Part shown: piece after piece, positions 1 through 8,700 of the stretch
Layout: the number at the start of each line of letters is the position of its first letter
How positions within the stretch are numbered: position 1 is the first letter of the stretch
NCBI GenBank assembly: GCA_050294475.1
Contig: JBNKOE010000010.1
Location: 1-64,000 of the forward strand
DNA from: Thalassobellus sp050294475
GTDB lineage: Bacteria > Bacteroidota > Bacteroidia > Flavobacteriales > Flavobacteriaceae
Length of the DNA stretch: 64,000 bases
Direction of reading: 5' to 3'
Notes under the pieces: model-generated
Database searches by the model: none
The model's input: the letters and a program-made list of their open reading frames with translations, nothing else
Told to the model about the DNA's origin: nothing
Position numbers and translations under genes: made by a program

Positions 1-590
1 TCTGTTGTCGCTGTTGTTACCGTAAAACTGGTTACGCCTGCTGGTACAGTAATCAAACCTGTTCCGCTATCGTACGTTACTCCTGCACTAAAGGTTGATG
101 GTACCGTATAATCACTTGCGCTTGTTGTATTGTCTGTTAAACTAAAGGCATAGGTTGCATCAATCGCACTAACACCACTTCTTGTAACAGTGTGCACTAA
201 ATCTACCCCTTCTACTTGAGTATCCGAACTTACCGTAGAGATTGTGGCAATATCATTATCCGTGATAGTACCTGTAGCAGAAACACCACCAATACTCAAA
301 TCATAAAACTCGGTATTCTCTTCTATGCTGTCATCATTTGTTGTCGTAGTTACCGTAAAGCTGGTCACCCCTACTGGTACCGTAATCAAACCTGTACCAC
401 TGTCGTACGTTACTCCATCACTAAAGGTTAATGGGGTCGTATAATCACTTGCGCTTGTTGTATTGTCCGTTAAGCTAAAGGCATAGGTTTCTATTACTCC
501 ACTAGCTACATCCATAGTAACAGTATGTACCAAATCTGTACCTTCTACTTGAGAATCTGAAGTTACAGATGTAATTATCGGTTTAATCGT
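1..590 (-). repeat. Tandem 333-bp coding repeat (111 residues), copy 2 cut by window edge
   Basis: Sequence at 142 (ctaaaggcataggtt) recurs at 475 and the segment near 199 recurs at 532, a constant offset of 333 bp. The first copy in reading direction spans about 590-258 and the second starts near 257. Each encodes the landmarks VEG-DLVHTVT, YAFSLTDNTTSASDYT, VTYDSGTGLITVP and GVTSFTVT. The copies are near-identical at DNA level, which suggests recent duplication or homogenisation. Confidence 0.85.
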
Positions 591-3311
591 TAAAGTTGAA
601 AATGTTTCTGAAAAACAAACAAGATCCGTATGATAGACTTCAACTTTAAATACACTTCCGTTCATGAAAAGAGTCACATTTGAAAGATTTAAATTTGGTC
701 CTGTTTCACCTGAAATTGCAGTGTTATTAAGATACCATTGATATGATAGACCTGCATCAGAATTTATTGTGTAATTTGGAACTCCTGAAGTATAACTTGA
801 AGCTGCTAAAGCCGAAGCTGTTGATGAAAAAGAAACATTACTACCTGCATTAACATGTGGATCTAAAGGTAAAATATTAGCTGTAATTTGAAGAGCGGTA
901 GTCACAGAACTATTTGTTCCTGGATAAGCTGCTCCTATAACCGTACCATCTGCATTAACATCGCCAGCACCAACAACTCCTCCATATGAACCATCACCAT
1001 TACTATCTACTGTTGAACTACCATAAGCTTCATTAGCGTCAAAACAACCATCATTATCACTATCTATATCAAATTGATTAATAGTACCATCTTGATCGGT
1101 ATCATATCTATCATCAACTCCATCTCCGTTACTATCAACATAACCAGAAGCTGTAGGATCTAAATAATTTGAAATATCATCCCCATCAGAATCTCCTAGA
1201 GGATCAGGTAAACCAGAGGCATATTCATCAGTATCTAAAATACCATCATTGTCATCGTCCAAATCAGCAATATCACTTATACCGTCCCCATCATTATCTG
1301 AGCTAGGCACTGGAGTAACAGAAACTGTATTATTAGATACGTCCTCATCAGGTTGAGTAGACGAATCTATTTCAGCAGTGTTAGTATACGTCCCAGAAGC
1401 ATTAACCGTTGCAGTTACTAATAATTGCAAAGAGTCTCCATTATTCATATCACCTATAATCCATAAACCCGTTGCACTATTATATGATGTTCCTGCTGGA
1501 ACCACTGAAGATACATAGGTGTAACCTGATGGCAATAAATCCATAACACTAACACCATCCACACTACTAGGACCATTATTAGTTGCTGTAACAGTAAAAT
1601 TTACATCAGTCCCAAAAATAGGATAAATAACATCTACTGTTTTTGTCACGGATACATCTGAACATAAATTTACATTAATAGGGTTAGAAGCCACTTCTTC
1701 CCCACAAGTTAAGGTTGATGTTACAGAATAAACTCCTGTATCTAATGCTGTATATGTATTAGATGTTGCTCCTGAAATAAGATTACCATCAAAATACCAT
1801 TGATAAGGGCCAAATCCAGGATTTGTCTCAAGTATTGCTGATTCAGCTGAACATCCAATACCTGCAACGTAGGATGTTGTTGGTGTTTCAGGGACTTCCG
1901 TAAAGTTTGAAAATATGGCAGACATTGAGAACCCACCACCTTGCTGAATAATTGCTACATTTAATCTAGCAGTACTTGTAATATTTAAAATACTTGGATT
2001 ACCAACTTGTGCATCATTAAAACCAATAACATACCAACCCGTTGTGCCTAATTGTCGACGCGGAGCACTTAAAGTTTCTAAATCAACACCTCCAAAATTA
2101 ACTACCGTAGTCGGGTCGTCCAAGAGTACATAACCCGAATAAGGTAAATCAGAATTATTATATGTTGTAAATTTATAGGTCTCAACAAACTTAGAACCAC
2201 CACATAAAGACACAGGAGCAATCATGGCTAAATCTACTTCACAATTAAGAGCGGTTCCTGAGTAAACAGCAACATTTTTACTACTAATAACCTCTGAAGC
2301 GGAAAAACTTTGACCATCAATACCATTTACGAAAGTATAAAAATCGCCAGCATTAACTAAAGTATGATTTGTTGTAGAACTTAAAGCTCCCGTATTATCG
2401 AAAGTACTAATAGCTAATGTTGTATTAGGCTCTGCAGCCACAACCGTTGTTTGCTCTGCTATACTATTACCAAGTCCTCTTACAACATAATGCTCATCAC
2501 CTAAATATACTACTGGAGCAATTTGGTCAACGGTACCATCACCACAACCTCCAGGAGCATCCAATCTAGCACCTGTATTCATTACAATAGGAGAAGAACT
2601 TTCTACCAAAGTCCCAATTGGAGCCTGAAACAGGAAACTCTCACCCTTATTTAAAATTATTGGTAATGCACCAGCAATCTCCACAAAAGTATTATCATTA
2701 ATTGCTAAAACTGAATATATAGGTCTATTCAAAAGACTAGAACCTGTTCCTAAATCTCCATCCCTATAATAACCTACTCTAAACTCTACACCTATACCAG
2801 CATCCCCAAAACTACTCAAAGATGCATTACCCTTAATATCGATAGTTCCATCACCTACTTGATCAGAAGCAACATTCCTTAGATTTACTGAAACCGGTGC
2901 TGTAGCTGTAATATACAATCCAGCATCAGTCATTATGGTGTTAAGTGGAAGATAAGGCAAACTTGTTGGTGCACCAACAAACCTATATATCGCAGGTGTA
3001 CCAGAAATTGTATTAAGTGTAGTTACAAGGGTTCCATCACTTTTATAGATTGTAACCACCACATTTGTTGTCGAGTTTGTAGCCACAACAACTTCATTTG
3101 CGTCAGAATAATACTGCCACGGAGCTGGTGCTATATAATGCTCTTTAAAAAACTGTGCATGAACATTTGCCCAACTAAAAGCAAATATTAAAAAAAGCAA
3201 AGAACGAAACAGAAATTTTTTGATAACTGAAAAATAGCTCAATTTGCAGACAGGAAATTCACTATCCATAGTTGTATTACAACTAGTAGATAGTACTAAT
3301 TTTTGAGACAT
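1..3311 (-). CDS. Giant multidomain surface protein (N-terminal part, runs off left edge)
   Basis: An open frame of about 1,100 codons reads leftward from ATG at 3311 to the window edge with no stop seen. Residues about 30-53 form a signal peptide ending VHAQ. An IgGFc-binding-like N-terminal region follows (to about 470), then an Ig/PKD-like domain with QWYFDG (about 480-540), a DUF11-type domain (TNNGPSSVDGV, about 553-660), thrombospondin type 3 calcium-binding repeats (DSDGDD, DSNGDG, DTDQDG, DSDNDG, about 667-800), another Ig-like domain (QWYLNN), and at least two 111-residue Calx-beta-like repeats. This architecture is typical of very large secreted flavobacterial proteins that end in a gliding-motility or T9SS sorting domain, but that end is outside the window. 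The ligand is unknown. An ATG at residue 15 is a possible alternative start. The call as a surface protein is confident; its function is inferred. Confidence 0.85.
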   Translation of the reverse strand, partial: MSQKLVLSTSCNTTMDSEFPVCKLSYFSVIKKFLFRSLLFLIFAFSWANVHAQFFKEHYIAPAPWQYYSDANEVVVATNSTTNVVVTIYKSDGTLVTTLNTISGTPAIYRFVGAPTSLPYLPLNTIMTDAGLYITATAPVSVNLRNVASDQVGDGTIDIKGNASLSSFGDAGIGVEFRVGYYRDGDLGTGSSLLNRPIYSVLAINDNTFVEIAGALPIILNKGESFLFQAPIGTLVESSSPIVMNTGARLDAPGGCGDGTVDQIAPVVYLGDEHYVVRGLGNSIAEQTTVVAAEPNTTLAISTFDNTGALSSTTNHTLVNAGDFYTFVNGIDGQSFSASEVISSKNVAVYSGTALNCEVDLAMIAPVSLCGGSKFVETYKFTTYNNSDLPYSGYVLLDDPTTVVNFGGVDLETLSAPRRQLGTTGWYVIGFNDAQVGNPSILNITSTARLNVAIIQQGGGFSMSAIFSNFTEVPETPTTSYVAGIGCSAESAILETNPGFGPYQWYFDGNLISGATSNTYTALDTGVYSVTSTLTCGEEVASNPINVNLCSDVSVTKTVDVIYPIFGTDVNFTVTATNNGPSSVDGVSVMDLLPSGYTYVSSVVPAGTSYNSATGLWIIGDMNNGDSLQLLVTATVNASGTYTNTAEIDSSTQPDEDVSNNTVSVTPVPSSDNDGDGISDIADLDDDNDGILDTDEYASGLPDPLGDSDGDDISNYLDPTASGYVDSNGDGVDDRYDTDQDGTINQFDIDSDNDGCFDANEAYGSSTVDSNGDGSYGGVVGAGDVNADGTVIGAAYPGTNSSVTTALQITANILPLDPHVNAGSNVSFSSTASALAASSYTSGVPNYTINSDAGLSYQWYLNNTAISGETGPNLNLSNVTLFMNGSVFKVEVYHTDLVCFSETFSTLTIKPIITSVTSDSQVEGTDLVHTVTMDVASGVIETYAFSLTDNTTSASDYTTPLTFSDGVTYDSGTGLITVPVGVTSFTVTTTTNDDSIEENTEFYDLSIGGVSATGTITDNDIATISTVSSDTQVEGVDLVHTVTRSGVSAIDATYAFSLTDNTTSASDYTVPSTFSAGVTYDSGTGLITVPAGVTSFTVTTATT

Positions 3312-3403
3312 AATTTGAGAGATTATTTAAAATTTAATTTATATTAACAGCAATTACTTTCAACTTAAACCATTGGTAAGCATACCTAATTTAAGATTAA
3401 GCG

Positions 3404-3433
3404 CAAATATAATCGATAAAATGAACTTTGCAA
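3404..3433 (-). promoter_or_regulatory. Bacteroidetes-type promoter for the giant surface protein
   Basis: On the minus strand TTTG (TTG at 3433-3431) is followed, 19 nt later, by TATATTTG (3411-3404). This fits the Bacteroidetes sigma consensus TTG-N19-TAnnTTTG. Transcription would start near 3397, giving a leader of about 85 nt before ATG 3311. Confidence 0.6.
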
Positions 3434-3522
3434 ATTTATTTTGTAAAAAAATATTTGTTCAGTCTTAAAAACAGTAAAGAACTAAGTCCTCTATTTCTTA
3501 TATATTTTAGATTGTTTAATGT

Positions 3523-3530
3523 TATCTTTG
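3523..3530 (+). promoter_or_regulatory. -7 box (TATCTTTG) upstream of prfC
   Basis: TATCTTTG matches TAnnTTTG and lies 22 bp before the chosen prfC ATG at 3552. No good TTG is seen at -33. The box also argues against an upstream in-frame ATG at 3519, because that codon would precede the likely transcription start. Confidence 0.5.
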
Positions 3531-3551
3531 CAACCCATTGCAATAAAGATT

Positions 3552-5141
3552 ATGAGTTTTATAAAAGAAATAAACAGACGACGTACCTTTGGTATTATAT
3601 CACATCCAGATGCTGGTAAAACAACTTTAACTGAAAAATTACTCCTCTTTGGAGGTGCTATTCAAGAAGCTGGTGCTGTAAAAAGTAACAAGATAAAAAA
3701 AGGCGCCACCAGTGACTTTATGGAAATTGAGAGGCAACGTGGGATTTCGGTAGCTACTTCTGTTTTGGCGTTTGAATATAATGACATCAAAATTAATATT
3801 CTTGACACACCTGGGCATAAAGATTTTGCCGAAGACACCTTTAGAACACTTACCGCTGTAGATAGTGTTATTGTTGTTATTGATGTTGCTAAAGGTGTAG
3901 AGGAACAAACTGAAAAATTGGTTGAAGTTTGTCGAATGCGAAACATACCTATGATTGTATTCATTAATAAAATGGATAGAGAAGGTAAGGATGCTTTCGA
4001 TTTATTAGATGAAGTTGAGCAAAAATTAGGATTAAAAGTAACACCTTTAAGCTTTCCTATTGGTATGGGATATGATTTTAAAGGAATATATAATATTTGG
4101 GAGAAAAACGTCAATCTTTTTAGTGGTGATAATAGAAAAGATATTGAAGAAACCATTGAAATTTCAGATTTATCATCATCAGAATTAGATAAATTAGTTG
4201 GAGAAAAAGCAGCGAATACCTTAAGAGATGAAATAGAACTTGTTGAAGGTATTTATCCTGAATTTAATAAAGAAAATTATTTAAACGGAAATTTACAACC
4301 GGTATTTTTCGGGTCTGCTCTAAACAATTTTGGAGTTAGAGAACTTTTAGATTGTTTTGTTGAAATAGCACCAAAACCAAGACCTAAACAAAGTGAAGAA
4401 CGCTTGGTACAACCAAATGAAGATAAATTCACAGGTTTTGTTTTTAAAATTCATGCCAATATGGATCCCAACCATAGAAATCGACTGGCTTTTATAAAAA
4501 TTGTATCAGGTGAATTTAAACGTAATGCACCTTACTTACATGTTAGACACAATAAAAAAGTGAAATTCTCTAGTCCAAATGCTTTTTTTGCTGAAAAGAA
4601 AGAGATTGTAGACATCTCTTATCCTGGTGATATCGTTGGTTTACAAGATACTGGAACTTTTAAAATTGGTGATACATTAACAGAAGGGGAAATTTTAAAC
4701 TACAAAGGTGTACCTAGTTTCTCTCCAGAACACTTTAGATATATTAATAATGCCGATCCTTTAAAATCTAAACAACTTTTTAAAGGTATTGATCAATTAA
4801 TGGACGAAGGTGTTGCTCAGTTATTTACTTTAGAACTTAACGGTAGAAAAGTTATTGGAACTGTTGGTGCGCTTCAATACGAAGTTATTCAATACCGATT
4901 AGAACATGAATATGGTGCCAAGTGTACTTATGAAAATTTAAATGTATATAAAGCTTGTTGGGTTGATCCTGAAGACCCTAAAAATGATGAATATAAAGAG
5001 TTTATAAGAGTAAAACAACGCTTTTTAGCTAAAGACAAACAAAACCAACTAGTCTTTTTAGCAGACTCAGCATTCTCATTACAAATGACTCAACAAAAAT
5101 ACCCGAGTATAAAATTCCACTATGTTTCAGAGTTTAAATAA
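3552..5141 (+). CDS. prfC: Peptide chain release factor 3 (RF3)
   Basis: A translational GTPase of 529 residues, the same length as E. coli RF3. It recycles RF1/RF2 from the ribosome after peptide release. Visible GTPase motifs are the P-loop SHPDAGKTT, DTPGHKDF and NKMD; the characteristic N-terminal RRTFGIISHPDAGKT is present. The C-terminal part (about 300-529) carries the usual RF3 domains II and III. I chose ATG 3552 because the protein then begins like other RF3s (MSFIKEINRRRTF). An upstream ATG at 3519 would add 11 residues but overlaps the -7 box. It is transcribed alone, divergently from the surface-protein gene, and ends facing DUF3467 across a bidirectional terminator. Confidence 0.97.
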   Translation: MSFIKEINRRRTFGIISHPDAGKTTLTEKLLLFGGAIQEAGAVKSNKIKKGATSDFMEIERQRGISVATSVLAFEYNDIKINILDTPGHKDFAEDTFRTLTAVDSVIVVIDVAKGVEEQTEKLVEVCRMRNIPMIVFINKMDREGKDAFDLLDEVEQKLGLKVTPLSFPIGMGYDFKGIYNIWEKNVNLFSGDNRKDIEETIEISDLSSSELDKLVGEKAANTLRDEIELVEGIYPEFNKENYLNGNLQPVFFGSALNNFGVRELLDCFVEIAPKPRPKQSEERLVQPNEDKFTGFVFKIHANMDPNHRNRLAFIKIVSGEFKRNAPYLHVRHNKKVKFSSPNAFFAEKKEIVDISYPGDIVGLQDTGTFKIGDTLTEGEILNYKGVPSFSPEHFRYINNADPLKSKQLFKGIDQLMDEGVAQLFTLELNGRKVIGTVGALQYEVIQYRLEHEYGAKCTYENLNVYKACWVDPEDPKNDEYKEFIRVKQRFLAKDKQNQLVFLADSAFSLQMTQQKYPSIKFHYVSEFK

Positions 5142-5320
5142 TAAAAATTGATTTAAAGCTTTTTAAGAGCAGTTCTTTTACTATTAATAATATAACATGT
5201 ATTTTTTGTGATTTCACATAAAACACACCTTAAAAAAATCGGTATTTTCGTTCAAAATAATATTAATTGATGAAAACATCTTTTGTTATAAAAACAATTT
5301 ATACAATATTAAAGAACAAA

Positions 5321-5357
5321 AAAAAACTAAAATTCTAAATTAGAATTTTAGTTTTTT
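5321..5357. terminator. Bidirectional terminator between prfC and the DUF3467 gene
   Basis: A perfect 17-bp inverted repeat (5321-5337 and 5341-5357, loop aat) is flanked by an A run on the left and a T run on the right. It can end both the rightward prfC transcript and the leftward DUF3467 transcript. Confidence 0.85.
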
Positions 5358-5359
5358 TT

Positions 5360-5677
5360 TTAAGCTTGACCAGTTGGTCCAAAATTTAATGGAATTGGTG
5401 GTTGCTCATAATCTTTTATTTCACCATGTGCATTTTCAAACCTAGATACATTTTCGGCTAAAGCTTTTAATAAACGCTTAGCATGTTGAGGTGTAAGTAT
5501 AATTCTAGACTTCACCTTACTTTTAGGAACACCAGGCATAATGTTTACAAAATCTACTACAAATTCTGAAACAGAATGATTAATAATTGCTAGATTAGAA
5601 TAAGTTCCTTCTGCAACTTTCTCATCTAATTCAATATTAATTTGTCCTTGTTTCTGATTTTCTTTTTGGTCTGCCAT
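5360..5677 (-). CDS. DUF3467 family protein downstream of rpoC
   Basis: A small soluble protein of 105 residues matching the DUF3467 family. It begins MADQKENQKQGQINIELDE, and the conserved core includes EGTYSNLAIINHS, FVVDFVNIMPG, SRIILTPQHAKRLLKAL and the C-terminal PPIPLNFGP. No signal peptide or membrane segment is seen. The family has no settled function. The gene follows rpoC on the same strand, separated by 93 bp that hold a terminator-like hairpin. This placement next to rpoC is, to my knowledge, common in Bacteroidetes, so a link with RNA polymerase or translation is possible, but that is inference. Its stop codon is only 3 bp from the downstream terminator. Confidence 0.9.
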   Translation of the reverse strand: MADQKENQKQGQINIELDEKVAEGTYSNLAIINHSVSEFVVDFVNIMPGVPKSKVKSRIILTPQHAKRLLKALAENVSRFENAHGEIKDYEQPPIPLNFGPTGQA

Positions 5678-5696
5678 AATTTAAATTTTTAAATAT

Positions 5697-5736
5697 AAAA
5701 GCCTTCAAGTTAATAAACATGAAGGCTTTTTTGTTT
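5697..5736 (-). terminator. Terminator-like hairpin after rpoC
   Basis: The 11-bp arms aaaagccttca (5697-5707) and tgaaggctttt (5720-5730) pair around a 12-nt loop. A T run follows on the plus strand, and a weaker T-rich stretch on the minus strand. It lies between rpoC and DUF3467, so it may end most rpoBC transcripts while letting some read through. Confidence 0.65.
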
Positions 5737-5740
5737 TAAA

Positions 5741-5765
5741 GATTCCCGCCTTTGCGGGGAATACT
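5741..5765. repeat. REP-like intergenic hairpin (copy 1)
   Basis: The short palindrome attcccgc-ctt-tgcggggaat has the form gattcc-Y-gc...ggaat. Degenerate relatives lie at 28387-28412 and 44510-44535. No protein-coding role is seen. Confidence 0.45.
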
Positions 5766-5770
5766 AAATA

Positions 5771-8700
5771 TTAATTATAATTTAATTCTTGTTTAACTTG
5801 CATCATTTCGTCAAACTCTTCTTTAGAACCTACTATAATATCTTTATAAGCTCTCATACCTGTACCTGCTGGAATTCTATGCCCAACAATTACATTCTCT
5901 TTCAAGCCTTCTAAAGAATCTACTTTACCAGCTACAGCTGCTTCATTAAGTACTTTAGTAGTCTCTTGGAACGATGCCGCAGATATAAACGATTTTGTTT
6001 GAAGTGATGCTCTAGTAATACCTTGTAATATTGGCGTAGCAGTTGCAGGTTGCGCATCTCTGGCTACTACAAGTTGCTTATCTTCTCGTCTTAAAAGTGA
6101 ATTTTCATCACGTAATTGACGAGGTGTGATAATTTGACCTGGTTTAATATTTACAGAATCACCTGCATCTTCAACAACTTTCATTCCGAAAATAGCATCA
6201 TTTTCTAGTATAAAATCTGCTTTATGAGCTAATTGATCTTCTAAGAAAATAGTATCACCAGAATCAATAATTCTCACTTTACGCATCATTTGTCTAACAA
6301 CAACTTCAAAGTGCTTATCATTTATTTTCACACCCTGTAAACGATATACTTCTTGTACTTCATTTACCAAATATTGTTGTACAGCTGAAGGCCCTTTGAT
6401 ATTTAAAATATCATTTGGTGTAATAGAACCATCTGATAAAGGCATACCTGCTTTTACATAATCATTTTCTTGAACAAGAATTTGATTAGATAATTTAACT
6501 AAGTATTTCTTAACATCACCTAATTTAGACTCTACTATAATCTCACGGTTACCTCTTTTAATTTTTCCAAAAGAAACAACACCATCAATAGCACTTACTA
6601 CAGCAGGGTTAGAAGGATTACGAGCTTCAAACAACTCAGTTACACGAGGTAAACCTCCTGTAATATCACCTGCTTTAGCAGATTTACGAGGTATTTTAAC
6701 TAAAATTTTACCGATAATAATTTTCTCTCCATCATCAATCATTAAGTGAGCTCCAACTGGTAAGTTGTACGAACGAATTGTTTCTCCTTTACTATCTTCA
6801 ATATGAAGTGTTGGTATTAATTTTTTGTTTCTAGATTCTGAAATTACCTTTTCTTGGAAACCTGTTTGCTCATCAATTTCAACTTGGTATGTCATACCTT
6901 GTTCGATGTTTTCATATCTTACTTTACCAGCAAATTCTGAAATAATAACACCGTTATATGGATCCCAAGAACAAACAACATCTCCTTTAGCTAAACTATC
7001 ACCGCTCTTCACATAAATAGTTGAACCGTAAGGAATATTATTAGTACTTAAAACAATACCTGTTTTCTTATCTATAAGTTTTAGTTCAGATGTTCTAGAA
7101 ATAACAATATCAATATCATTACCTTCTCCATCTTTACCTTTAACTGTTTTTAAATCTTCAATTTCGGCAACACCCTCAAATTTAACAACTAATTTATTTT
7201 CTTCTGAAATGTTACCTGCAATACCACCTACGTGGAATGTACGAAGTGTTAATTGAGTTCCTGGTTCTCCAATAGATTGTGCAGCAACAACACCTACAGC
7301 TTCTCCACGTTGTACCATTTTATCGGTAGCAAGGTTACGTCCGTAACATTTAGCACAAATACCTTTTAGAGCTTCACAAGTTAACGCTGAACGAACTTCT
7401 AGACTATCTATAGGTGATGCTTGAATAGCTTTCGCTATATCATCATCTATTAACTGACCTGCTGCTACTAACAACTCATCTGTTAATGGATTATATACAT
7501 CATTTAAAGATACACGACCTACAATTCTTTCTTCAAGTGTTTCAACAACTTCATCGTTTTTCTTTAAAGCCTCAACTTCTACACCTCTTAAAGTACCACA
7601 ATCTTCAGTATTAATAATAACATCTTGAGATACATCTACTAAACGACGCGTTAGGTAACCAGCATCAGCCGTTTTAAGAGCCGTATCTGCAAGACCTTTA
7701 CGAGCACCGTGAGTTGAGATAAAATATTCTAAAATTGAAAGCCCTTCCTTAAAGTTAGAAAGAATTGGGTTTTCAATAATTTCGCCTCCACCTGCGTTAG
7801 ATTTTTTAGGTTTTGCCATTAATCCACGCATACCTGTAAGCTGGCGAATCTGTTCTTTAGATCCACGAGCTCCAGAATCAAGCATCATAAACACCGAGTT
7901 AAATCCTTGTTGGTCTTCACGAATACGCTTCATTGACAATTCAGTTAATTCAGCATTTGTAGATGTCCAAATATCAATAACTTGGTTATAACGTTCGTTG
8001 TTAGTAATAAGTCCCATATTATAGTTACCCATAATACCATCAACTAAACCGTTAGCTTTATCTATCATTCCTTGTTTTTCTGGTGGAATGATGATATCTC
8101 CTAAACTAAATGATAATCCACCTTGAAATGCAAATTTAAACCCTAAAGTTCTAATTGCATCAAGGAAATCTGCAGTTTCAGGAACCGAAGTCACTTTAAG
8201 AATATTACCAATAATATCTCTTAATGATTTTTTAGTAAGTACTTGATTAATGTAACCAGCTGCTTGAGGCACATGTTGATTAAACAACACACGACCAACA
8301 GTAGTTTCAACAATCATTTTGTCTAACTTACCTTCTTCATTAATATCAATAGTTCTTACTTTAATACCTGCATTTAAGTCTACTTTCTTTTCATTAAAAG
8401 CTATTTCAACTTCTTCTGGTGAATAGAATGTTAAACCTTCTCCTAAAATAGGCACTTCAGGAGTAGAGGTACGCAACTTAGTCATATAATAAAGACCAAG
8501 TACCATATCTTGTGATGGTACCGTTACAGGAGAACCATTCGCAGGGTTTAAAATATTATGAGATGCCAACATTAATAATTGACATTCTAATATAGCTTCT
8601 GGTCCTAATGGTAAATGCACCGCCATTTGATCCCCATCAAAATCGGCGTTAAAAGCCGTACATACTAATGGGTGTAAACGAATTGCTTTTCCTTCAATTA

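Noticed and set aside
216..431. Plus-strand open frame within the surface-protein repeats
   Set aside because: It is the reverse complement of repetitive coding DNA; the minus frame shows clear domain structure and this one has none.
3662..4156. Long minus-strand open frame inside prfC
   Set aside because: It is antisense to a perfectly conserved RF3; its low-complexity Ser/Ile composition is a shadow.
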